Assembly: GCA_964370855.1 (NCBI GenBank)
Contig: CAYJMF010000020.1
Coordinates: forward strand, 1 to 52,341
Source of the DNA: JAKLKS01 sp964370855
GTDB taxonomy: Bacteria > Planctomycetota > JAJSAM01 > JAKLKS01
Length of the DNA: 52,341 nucleotides
Direction of reading: 5' to 3'
The position numbers and the translations under genes are program-made. Within the stretch, counting starts at the first letter, position 1; every line of letters begins with the position of its first letter. Shown here in pieces: positions 24,136-31,085 of the stretch. The notes under the pieces were generated by a model that had not been told where the DNA came from, did not search any database, and saw nothing but the letters and a program-made list of their open reading frames with translations.

Positions 24136-24618
24136 TCAGACGATCGGGAAGTCCCACCCCTGGCCCGGGCTTCCGAGGATCCGGCACATGGCCAGGAGCT
24201 GGCCGCCGTGCTGGTAGACGTGCGTGGAGACCCGCACGAGGATGAGGGCCGGCACGAGGGTCCGCTCGTGGCCGCCCCAGGTGGTCATGGCGCGGGGCGC
24301 GTTGAGCTCCTCCGCGCCGGCGCCGAGGATGTACTCCCGGGTGGCGGCGGCCACCTCCCCCTGGAGGGCGGACAGGGTCTCCAGGGTCGGGAAGGCGGCC
24401 TCGTCGTCGTCGCCGACGAGGCGGCCGTGGAGCACGCCGATCCAGTACCGCTCCGCCCCGAGCACGTGGTGGACCTGGAGCCGCACCGTCGGGTAGGAGA
24501 ACCCCTCGAGGGGGCGATCCGCGAGCCCCGGCCCGAGGCCGGCGCCGTGTGCGAGGATCTTCGAAAGCGTGGAGTGCGAACGCCCGTGGATGTCGGCGAG
24601 GGCCTCGGCCGTGTACAT
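24136..24618 (-). CDS. DinB superfamily protein
   Basis: 160 aa four-helix-bundle protein. ATG 24618 is chosen because the alignable domain begins there (MYTAEALADIHGRSHSTLSK). Metal-ligand histidines of the DinB/YfiT type are in LQVHHVLGAERYWIGVL and in the last helix THVYQHGGQLLAMCRILG. Family members include bacillithiol and mycothiol S-transferases and DNA-damage-inducible proteins; the substrate cannot be told. Single gene on the minus strand. Confidence 0.82.
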   Translation of the reverse strand: MYTAEALADIHGRSHSTLSKILAHGAGLGPGLADRPLEGFSYPTVRLQVHHVLGAERYWIGVLHGRLVGDDDEAAFPTLETLSALQGEVAAATREYILGAGAEELNAPRAMTTWGGHERTLVPALILVRVSTHVYQHGGQLLAMCRILGSPGQGWDFPIV

Positions 24619-24721
24619 GGGTCCACCTTCCCTCGTCGGGGGCAGCACGGAGCCCATTGTAGCCGGGAGGGAGGGCCCGGTGGGAGGTCCCGGTGCGCTG
24701 CTGCGGGTGCCGGCCCGCCGT

Positions 24722-24769
24722 TCAGGAGATCGGCTTCAGGGCGAACCGGCCGTACGCGATGAACGCCAT
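24722..24769 (-). pseudogene. C-terminal relic of a DoxX-like gene
   Basis: Encodes MAFIAYGRFALKPIS-stop. This matches the last residues of the intact DoxX gene at 26938-27309 (MAFLAYGRMVLRPIA-stop). Upstream sequence is not homologous. The relic and the intact gene flank the large CarboxypepD_reg-like gene, which suggests a past tandem duplication with deletion. Confidence 0.72.
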
Positions 24770-24814
24770 GCGGGAGCGTGGCGCTGGAGTGGTAGAAGAC
24801 GCCTCCCGCCCGCA

Positions 24815-26941
24815 TCACCTCGCCGCAATCCGCACCTCGACCCCCGTGTCCCCCGCCTCCGCCTTCGCCTCCCCCCGCATCGGCGGCGTACCGTCCCGCG
24901 AACCGCGGACCACGCACGGGCCGGCGCCCAGGCCCTCCACCCGGAACGATCCGTCCGCCCCGCTGACCGCCGTCCCGGCCCCCCCCTTCCCCGCCACCGA
25001 CACCCGCGCCCCCGCGACCGGCCGCCCCTCCGCGTCCACCACCCTCCCCGCGATCGCGCGCGCCGCCTCCAGCGCCATGTCCACCGCCGCGACCCCGCCC
25101 TCCGTCACCGCCACCCGCCCGCTCCCCTTCGGCGCGAACCCCGCGGCCTCCACGCGCAGGGTCGCCGTGGCCGCCGGGAGCCCCGCGAGCACGTACTCCC
25201 CGGCCCCGTCGGTGATCGCCTCCACGCGCCGCCCGAGGTCGGCCGCGGACGGGGAGGAGCCTCCGCTGAAGGACCACGACCCCACGCGCACCTTCGCCCC
25301 GGCCACCGGCGCCCCGCCGGGCCCCGTGATCCGCCCCCGGATCGTCCCGCCCCGGGGGAGGAGGATGTCCACCGAAGCCGCCTTCCCGCCCGGCGCGAGG
25401 TCGAAGGGGGCCGACCTCCCGGTGAGCCGCCCCGGCGCCGCCGCGGAGAGCCGGAGCGCAAGGGCCGCGGGGACTCCCTGGAAGCGGAAGGCCCCGCTCC
25501 CGTCGCTCAGGACCGGCTCCACGGGGCCGTCGGCGAGAAGTTCCACCCGCGCCCCGGCGACGGGGGCCCCCGCCGCGGTCACCCGTCCCTCCACCGCCCC
25601 GGTCTCCTCGAGGAGGATCCTCCGGGCCTCCTTGCCCGTGGCGGCGGTGATCTCCAGCCGGGCGGGGTCCGGCGGCGCCCCCGGGAGCGGCTCCCCGGTG
25701 GGGTCCCGGGTCCCCAGCCCCGGGCACGCCAGCCCCTCGGCCGCCGCCTCGAGGAGGGCGGGCCCCTCGGGCAGGTCCGTGAACTGGAACCCCCCCGAGG
25801 CGTCGGTGACCGCGGCGCGCTCCGCGCCGAGCCCGAGGAGGGCGCGCACCACGAGAGTCACCGTCGCCCCGGGGACCGGCTTCCCGGTGGAGGCGCGGGC
25901 CACCGTGCCCCGGACCGTCGCGCCGGGGCGGAGGACCACCTCCCGGTCCTCCCCCCCACCGTCGGCGAGCAGGAGGGGCTCCCCGGGGAGGTCGGGCGAA
26001 CCCAGCGGGAAGGCCGGCGCGAACTCCCCCTTCCGGACGACGAGGCTCGAGACCCGTCCCGCGGGCAACCCATCGAGGATCAGGCGCCCCTCCCCGTCGG
26101 TCACGCCGCGGAGGAGGGCGGCCCACGCCCCCTCCGGATCCTCCATGAGGGCGACCGCCTCCGCTCCCGCCACCGCCGCGCCCGCAGGGTCCTTCACCCG
26201 GAGCCGGAGGGTGGCCGACCCGCCGGTCCGGACGGTCGCCTCGCCGGGCCCGCCCAGGTTGACCCGGTGCTCCGTCTCCCGGCCCGGGCCGGTGCGCACC
26301 TGCAAGGCCACGTCCCCCTCCCGCGGGCCGGTGAAGACGCACCGGCCCTCGGCGTCGGTGCGGGCGCGGAGGGGAGCGGCAACGAAGCCATGGGAGTGCA
26401 GGAGGTAGAAGCGGGAGAGGGAGGAGACGGCCACCGCGGCGCCGGGGACCGGGCGCCCCTGCCCGTCCACGACCCGGACCCGCAGCGGGCTCCCAGGGCG
26501 GAGGAGGAATTCCACCGGGGCCGCCCCCCCCCCGCCCCCGAGGAGCCGATCCTCCTCCACGGCGGGCGGGAAACCCGGGGCGGTGGCCACGAAGGTCCAG
26601 CGGCCGGGCGGGAGCCCCTCGAGGGTGAAGGTGCCGTTCGCCCGGCTGCGGGTGCGGGCGGCCCAGGCCGGCTCCGCGAGGAGCGTGTCGCCGATGGCGT
26701 GGAAGTCCATCCTCGCGAGCGTGCCCCTGCGGAAGGGGACCGCGCAAACCTCCGCCGCGGCGACCGGATTCCGGTCCGGGTCGAGGACGACGCCGTTGAT
26801 CTTCTCCCCGCCCGCCGCGGCCGCCGCCCCGGGGCTGAGGGGAACGGAGGCAAGGACGGCAAGGAGCAGGAGGAGGAGGGAGGGCGCCCCCGCACGGAGG
26901 AACCCCGGCCGCGGACCGTCCCCGTCCGGTTCCCCGCTCAG
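24815..26941 (-). CDS. secreted protein with many CarboxypepD_reg-like repeats
   Basis: About 708 aa. A hydrophobic signal (SLLLLLLAVLASVPLSPGAA) is followed by at least eight carboxypeptidase-regulatory-like beta-sandwich units. Examples are GVVLDPDRNPVAAAEVCAV, GRVTAAGAPVAGARVELLA, GRITGPGGAPVAGAKVRVG and GRVVDAEGRPVAGARVSVA. No peptidase domain. No ATG, GTG or TTG stands in frame between the DoxX stop and the signal peptide. The likeliest start is CTG 26941, which overlaps the DoxX TGA (CTGA) and has GAGG eight bases upstream. A GTG about 80 bp inside the DoxX gene is the alternative. Coupled to DoxX in an operon. Confidence 0.8.
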   Translation of the reverse strand: MSGEPDGDGPRPGFLRAGAPSLLLLLLAVLASVPLSPGAAAAAGGEKINGVVLDPDRNPVAAAEVCAVPFRRGTLARMDFHAIGDTLLAEPAWAARTRSRANGTFTLEGLPPGRWTFVATAPGFPPAVEEDRLLGGGGGAAPVEFLLRPGSPLRVRVVDGQGRPVPGAAVAVSSLSRFYLLHSHGFVAAPLRARTDAEGRCVFTGPREGDVALQVRTGPGRETEHRVNLGGPGEATVRTGGSATLRLRVKDPAGAAVAGAEAVALMEDPEGAWAALLRGVTDGEGRLILDGLPAGRVSSLVVRKGEFAPAFPLGSPDLPGEPLLLADGGGEDREVVLRPGATVRGTVARASTGKPVPGATVTLVVRALLGLGAERAAVTDASGGFQFTDLPEGPALLEAAAEGLACPGLGTRDPTGEPLPGAPPDPARLEITAATGKEARRILLEETGAVEGRVTAAGAPVAGARVELLADGPVEPVLSDGSGAFRFQGVPAALALRLSAAAPGRLTGRSAPFDLAPGGKAASVDILLPRGGTIRGRITGPGGAPVAGAKVRVGSWSFSGGSSPSAADLGRRVEAITDGAGEYVLAGLPAATATLRVEAAGFAPKGSGRVAVTEGGVAAVDMALEAARAIAGRVVDAEGRPVAGARVSVAGKGGAGTAVSGADGSFRVEGLGAGPCVVRGSRDGTPPMRGEAKAEAGDTGVEVRIAAR

Positions 26942-27309
26942 GCGATGGGCCTCAGGACCATCCGCCCGTAGGCGAGGAACGCCATGAGGAGGCCCAGCAC
27001 GCAGCACATCACGATGGAGGGGACCTCGCGGTACTTCACGTGCACCCCGATGAAGACGAGGCTCTCGACCGCGAGGACCGCGGCGGCGACCACCGAGAGC
27101 GTGGGCCGCCAGTGGAAGGCCGAGGGGACGATGAGCCCGACCACGCAGGCGAGTTCGAGGATGCCGAGGCCCATCCACCCCTCCCGCGGCAGCGCGCCGA
27201 AGGAGGGGACCTCCTTGCTGATCTCGTCGAACATGAAGATCTTCATCACGCCCGACGCCCCGTAGAGGAGCGCGGCGAGACCCTGCAGCACCCACAACAG
27301 GATGTTCAC
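26938..27309 (-). CDS. DoxX-like membrane protein
   Basis: 123 aa, four membrane helices (NILLWVLQGLAALLYGASGV, then GWMGLGILELACVVGLIV, LSVVAAAVLAVESLVFIGV, SIVMCCVLGLLMAFLAYG). The pattern SGVMKI and GILEL is typical of DoxX-like family proteins. GTG 27309 is preferred because GGAGG lies eight bases upstream; GTG 27324 would place no Shine-Dalgarno. The stop overlaps the putative CTG start of the next gene. Function unknown in this family. Confidence 0.85.
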   Translation of the reverse strand: MNILLWVLQGLAALLYGASGVMKIFMFDEISKEVPSFGALPREGWMGLGILELACVVGLIVPSAFHWRPTLSVVAAAVLAVESLVFIGVHVKYREVPSIVMCCVLGLLMAFLAYGRMVLRPIA

Positions 27310-27398
27310 CCCGCGCCCCTCCACGGTTCACGCGTCGGCGCGAGAGATTGGCATCCCCCCGGGGGCGGAGTCAAGTCCGTTCGGGAGCGAAGGAGGCC

Positions 27399-28319
27399 CT
27401 ACTCCGGTTCCGGCATCTCGTACCCCGACAACCCTCCCAGGAGCTCGGGCACCGTCGTGGCGAGGACGTCCTCCCCGGTCCCGTTGCGGATCGCGATGGC
27501 GCGGCCGAGGAGCTCCTCCAGGTTCGCCGCGTCGAGCGGGAGGGGATTCGACTGCCCGTACCCGCCCTCCCACTCGTAGCCGTAACCCTCGTAACCGTAG
27601 ACGGCGGGTTCGAACTCCCCGACCTGCACCATCACGCCTCCGGCATCCTCGATCCAGAGGGTCACCGGGGCGACGACGGCGTCACCGTCGATCGGGGCCC
27701 AGATGGAATCCCGGCGGCTGCCGTCCACCACGGACCGCGAGGACCCGAACCTCAGGCTCGCGTCGATGCCGGGCAGGATGTCGTACTCGACGGCGCGGTA
27801 CGGCACTCTCCTCAACCCCTCGTCGGGGACAGCCCCCTCGTATCCCTCCATGCGGATCCGCAGGATCGGGTCCTCCGCGCCCGCGTCGCAGAGCGCCACC
27901 GTGCGCCCCGTGAAATCGGTCTCGTACCGCTCCCCGTAGAGCCGCACCCGGGCCCTCCCGCGGCGGTTCGTCCGGACCTGCGTGAGGAGGACCCCGTAGG
28001 TCCGGTCCCGGACGTCGTAGGTGGTCCGCGGCTCCAGGCCCTTGAACCGAAGGACGAGCCGTTCCCACCAGCGGCGGCTGTCCCCCCTGTCCCAGTCCCA
28101 GGTACCCACGGGAGCCGGGTCCCCCGCCCCTTCCCCGGGCTCCATGGCGCCGCTGCCCATCCCGGAGGCGCCCCTGGCGAAGGCGTCCCCGGAACGGGGC
28201 GCGGGGAGGAGGAGGGCGAGGATCGCTCCGGCGCAAAGGAGCGCGAGGGCCGGCCGCCACGCGGGGCCGGAGGAGGAGGAGCGGAACCGAATCGGAGAGC
28301 CATGGATGGCGTCGGCCAT
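27399..28319 (-). CDS. exported hypothetical protein
   Basis: 306 aa. ATG 28319 has AAAGGCGG upstream. An N-terminal membrane segment (about 24-42, ALALLCAGAILALLLPA) is followed by an extracytoplasmic beta-rich domain (YGVLLTQVRTNRRGRARVRL, VTLWIEDAGGVMVQVGEFEP) and a Tyr/Gly-rich stretch (YGYEGYGYEWEGGYG). No family recognised. It lies 106 bp after the small Gly-Gly membrane protein 2 on the same strand and could be part of that operon or a single gene. Confidence 0.72.
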   Translation of the reverse strand: MADAIHGSPIRFRSSSSGPAWRPALALLCAGAILALLLPAPRSGDAFARGASGMGSGAMEPGEGAGDPAPVGTWDWDRGDSRRWWERLVLRFKGLEPRTTYDVRDRTYGVLLTQVRTNRRGRARVRLYGERYETDFTGRTVALCDAGAEDPILRIRMEGYEGAVPDEGLRRVPYRAVEYDILPGIDASLRFGSSRSVVDGSRRDSIWAPIDGDAVVAPVTLWIEDAGGVMVQVGEFEPAVYGYEGYGYEWEGGYGQSNPLPLDAANLEELLGRAIAIRNGTGEDVLATTVPELLGGLSGYEMPEPE

Positions 28320-28424
28320 GATGCCGCCTTTCCGGGCATCGCCCCCCGCGGTTGCCCGGGTGCATCCTACCCCCGGTCGCCGTGCCCGCAACCCGGCGGC
28401 GGGAATGGCGGGCCGGGGCGCGCC

Positions 28425-28718
28425 TCAGATCGCCTTCACCAGCCACACGATGAGCAGGACGACGACGACGAGGACGAGGATCCCGAACACCGAGGCGTGG
28501 CCGCCGACGAACCCGGCGACCTCGGGTGCCTCCTTCTCCCTCTCCGCGTAGGCGAGGGCCTCCTCCTCCCCGGCCGGTTCCGGCGCGGAGGGGCCGGCAT
28601 CGGCGGCGACCGGCGCGGGATCGGGGGGCGCGGCGGCGGCCACCGGGGCGACGAAGGCGGCGACCCCGGGAAGGACGAGCAGTGCGAAGATCAGCAGGGC
28701 CAGGAGACGCATGTCCAC
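28425..28718 (-). CDS. small membrane protein with Gly-Gly motif (2)
   Basis: 97 aa: signal peptide (1-24), Pro/Ala-rich spacer (30-50), a conserved acidic segment EEALAYAEREKEAPEVAGF, VGG with the Gly pair at 72-73, then one membrane helix (76-95). The segment from EEALAYA through VGG is nearly identical to that in the gene upstream, so the two are paralogues. ATG 28718 or 28712 may start it. It begins five bases after the neighbour's stop. The Gly-Gly just before a helix resembles PA2779-type partners of C39-like PA2778 peptidases. Confidence 0.78.
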   Translation of the reverse strand: MDMRLLALLIFALLVLPGVAAFVAPVAAAAPPDPAPVAADAGPSAPEPAGEEEALAYAEREKEAPEVAGFVGGHASVFGILVLVVVVLLIVWLVKAI

Positions 28719-28722
28719 CTCC

Positions 28723-28938
28723 CTAGATCTTGTTCTCCTTCTGGAGGAAGAGGAACAGGAAGACCAGCGCGGCGAGGAGCACGACGGCGACCGCGACGCC
28801 GCAGTCCCCGCCGACGAACTCCGCGACCTCGGGGGACTCCGCCTCCCGCGTCGCGTACGCGAGCGCCTCCTCCCCGCTCCCCTCCCGTACGGGGAGCACG
28901 GCGAGGATCGGCGCCGCCAGCATGGCCAGGATGCGCAT
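28723..28938 (-). CDS. small membrane protein with Gly-Gly motif (1)
   Basis: 71 aa: short hydrophobic signal (RILAMLAAPILAVLPV), acidic segment EEALAYATREAESPEVAEF, VGG with the Gly pair at 43-44, one membrane helix (47-65) and a charged C-terminus (QKENKI). It lies 20 bp after the C39-like lipoprotein gene and five bases before its paralogue. The paralogue differs mainly by an inserted Pro-rich spacer. Probable role is substrate or partner of the C39-like protein; this is inference. Confidence 0.78.
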   Translation of the reverse strand: MRILAMLAAPILAVLPVREGSGEEALAYATREAESPEVAEFVGGDCGVAVAVVLLAALVFLFLFLQKENKI

Positions 28939-28958
28939 CGTTCACCTCCTTGTCGGTG

Positions 28959-29564
28959 TCACGGTCCGCCCGCAACGGCCCCGTCCATCGGCCGGAAGAC
29001 GACGAGGGTCGCGCACTTCGCCGCCTCCCACTCGCTCCGGAACGCGTCGAGGGAATCCGCCACGAGGCCCCGCGCGGGATCGAGGGCGGCGATCCGCCCG
29101 TCCTCCGGCCGGATCCCGACGACGACCTCGTAGTGGGAGAGGGCGAGGGGCCCGTAGCGCTTGATCAGGCCGACCACGACGGGCCGCCCCCGCTCCAGCT
29201 CATGCCGGAGATCCTCGACCCCACCCCGGACGAGGAAGGCCGAGAGCCCCCGCTTCTTCGCGGCGTCGCGCAGGTCGGCGGCCCGGAGGCCCTCCTGCCC
29301 GGCGACGGCGCATTCCTCCTCGATGCGCTTCGGCGGGACCTGGACGCCCCACCGGCGGAGCACCATGGAGAGGCACGCGGCGCCGCAGTCCTTCTCCGCC
29401 TCCTGGGCGACGAAGGGGACGGCCTCGACGAGGTGCCATCCGCCTTCGCGCCGGAGATCCTCGAAGGTCGTGGACCGCGCGGTGCCGGGGTGGATCGCGC
29501 ACCCGGCCGCGGCGGCCGCGGCCGCGAGGACGGCGATGCAGGCGGACATTCTCGTGGGCGTCAT
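28959..29564 (-). CDS. C39 peptidase-like lipoprotein
   Basis: 201 aa. The lipoprotein signal ends at AAGC, lipid-bearing C22. The papain-like C39 signature is complete. Q54 and C60 lie in VAQEAEKDCGAACLSMVLRR, H144 in LSHYEVVVGI, and D162 in LDPARG. C39 peptidases normally cut after Gly-Gly and are fused to ABC exporters; this one is a free lipoprotein as in the PA2778 family. The next two genes encode membrane proteins with a Gly-Gly motif, its obvious candidate substrates. ATG 29564 is used; ATG 29549 would shorten the signal. Regulatory site B is 78 bp upstream. Confidence 0.88.
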   Translation of the reverse strand: MTPTRMSACIAVLAAAAAAAGCAIHPGTARSTTFEDLRREGGWHLVEAVPFVAQEAEKDCGAACLSMVLRRWGVQVPPKRIEEECAVAGQEGLRAADLRDAAKKRGLSAFLVRGGVEDLRHELERGRPVVVGLIKRYGPLALSHYEVVVGIRPEDGRIAALDPARGLVADSLDAFRSEWEAAKCATLVVFRPMDGAVAGGP

Positions 29565-29641
29565 CCATCGGGACTCTACCGAACAGGAATCGCCGTGGGC
29601 CGGATTCGGGCCCGCAATCGGCAGAAGGATTCCCGATGCCC

Positions 29642-29658
29642 GTAGGGGAAATCCCTAC
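29642..29658 (-). promoter_or_regulatory. regulon palindrome, site B
   Basis: GTAGGG-GAAAT-CCCTAC, a perfect 6+6 palindrome (gene orientation GTAGGGATTTCCCCTAC). It ends 78 bp upstream of the C39-like lipoprotein start. The spacing matches sites C and D. Confidence 0.6.
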
Positions 29659-29709
29659 ACGGGATTCCGGAGAGTCGGGGGCCACCGCCCGGCGGCGCCG
29701 CCGAAACGA

Positions 29710-29740
29710 CTCCGCCCCCCGCGCGTCGCGGGGGGCGGAG
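29710..29740. terminator. strong hairpin after DUF3494 gene 1
   Basis: Perfect 14-bp stem CTCCGCCCCCCGCG/CGCGGGGGGCGGAG with a three-base loop CGT, about 68 bp past the stop of the DUF3494 gene. No T-run is obvious. The inner 12 bp equal those of the hairpin at 35183-35209. Confidence 0.75.
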
Positions 29741-29807
29741 CGAGTCGACCTGCCCGTCGTCGCGTCCGCCGCCAGCATCCGGGGGCGGCGGACGTTCGAG
29801 GAACCGT

Positions 29808-30698
29808 CTAGTTGCCGTGCTTCTCGTGGCCCTTGCCGCGGCCCTTGCAGTGGCCGAGGCCGAGACCGTTGCCGTGCTCGTGCCCGTCGTCGCCGTGGCA
29901 CTCGCAGCCGCAGTCGTCCTTGTCTTTGCCGTTCCCGTTGCCGTTGCCGTTCCCCGCGACGTACTCCGGGGCGACGATGTTGTTGGTGTCGAGCGTCACG
30001 GCCCCGTTGATGGCCAGGACCGCGCCGTCGATGCTCGTACCGGAGACGACGGTGATGCTCGTGTAGGCGATGATGACGCCCGTGAACTCCGTGTTCACCC
30101 CGAGGGTCGCGGAGCTGCCGACCTGCCAGAACACCCTGGAGGTGTCGTAGTTCGCGCCGCCGTTGATCACGGTGACCGTCGCGCCGGTCGCCGTCGTCAG
30201 CGTGCTGCCGATCTGGAAGACGAAGAGCGCGTTGGAATCCCCGCCGGCGTCGAGGACGAGGTCCCCCGTCAGCTGGGCCGAGGAGTTGAACGTGTAGACG
30301 CCCGGCGAGAGCGTGAGTCCGCCGAGATCGGTGCCGGAGAGGTTGTTGGCCGGGGTGCTCGCCATGCCCGCCAGGAAGAGGTAGGCCTCGGCCGCGTCGG
30401 CATGGGCCTCGACCGCCAGCGCGTCGTTGTAGTGGAGCGCCCCGCCGGTCACGATGCCGGGCGGGAAGCCGGTGATGGCGGTGCCGGGGCTGACTCCGAC
30501 GTCGCCCTCGATCACCGTGAGTCCCGTATTGGTCACGGTCGAGCCTCCGAGCACGGCGAACGTGCCCGCAGCGCCGAGATCGGGCCCGTTGACCGTCGCG
30601 GCGAGGAGCGCCCCGCCCGCGAGTGCGATACCGGCTGCCACCACGGCGGATCCGCGAATCCACCGCCCCATCGAGAGACGCGCATTGCTATCCATCAT
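29808..30698 (-). CDS. DUF3494 (ice-binding-like) secreted protein with Cys/His/Gly-Asn tail
   Basis: 296 aa. A signal peptide (VVAAGIALAGGALLAATV) is followed by a DUF3494 beta-solenoid: LGAAGTFAVLGGSTVTNTG, GDVGVSPGTAITGFPPG, LTGDLVLDAGGDSNALFVFQ, VFWQVGSSATLG. The C-terminal 50 residues are unusual: (GN) repeats, then CGCECHGDDGHEHG and HCKGRGKGHEKHG, likely metal-binding. GGAGG lies three bases before ATG 30698 and six before ATG 30695, so the second is also plausible. DUF3494 proteins are ice-binding or adhesive; ice binding is not proven here. Site C lies 76 bp upstream. Confidence 0.9.
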   Translation of the reverse strand: MMDSNARLSMGRWIRGSAVVAAGIALAGGALLAATVNGPDLGAAGTFAVLGGSTVTNTGLTVIEGDVGVSPGTAITGFPPGIVTGGALHYNDALAVEAHADAAEAYLFLAGMASTPANNLSGTDLGGLTLSPGVYTFNSSAQLTGDLVLDAGGDSNALFVFQIGSTLTTATGATVTVINGGANYDTSRVFWQVGSSATLGVNTEFTGVIIAYTSITVVSGTSIDGAVLAINGAVTLDTNNIVAPEYVAGNGNGNGNGKDKDDCGCECHGDDGHEHGNGLGLGHCKGRGKGHEKHGN

Positions 30699-31085
30699 GA
30701 ACCTCCTTCGAGTCGCCAACGTCCCTGAGTCCAAAGTCAGGCCGGACCGTAGCCTTCCCGCGGGAGAAGCGAAATGGGGTGGAACCCATCGGGCAGACTG
30801 CCCATGGGCGCGGGGACGGAACCCCGCGGCAGGTCAGGCTGGTCCCGGAGCCGGCGGGAAGGCCGCGCCCGCCCCCGCGCCTTCGACCTCCCCCCGGGCG
30901 AAGCCACGGACCCGGCGCACGTAGGCGGCCACCGTCTTTCCCCTTGAGTCCGGGGGGACACCGTGGGTACCGTTTCGGCCTGGCATGGTGGACCTTGACA
31001 GGAGTCAAGCCCCTGACTCGGCGGCCGTCGTCGCCCCATGGGATGGGCCGGCGATGCCGAGGGGCTTCTCCAGGAAGGAGGGGGG
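30699..31085. other. 387-bp divergent promoter region
   Basis: Separates the DUF3494 gene (minus) from the SBBP gene (plus). It holds regulatory site C and a GGGGACGGAACCCCG segment (30812-30826) that may be a poor second site with a six-base spacer. No gene. Confidence 0.5.
30774..30790 (-). promoter_or_regulatory. regulon palindrome, site C
   Basis: Gene orientation GATGGGTTCCACCCCAT; ends 76 bp upstream of ATG 30698 of DUF3494 gene 1. Symmetric ATGGG/CCCAT arms. Confidence 0.6.

Noticed and set aside
30812..30826. Second regulon site upstream of DUF3494 gene 1 (GGGGACGGAACCCC)
   Set aside because: The spacer is six bases instead of five and the outer bases do not match; kept only as a remark.
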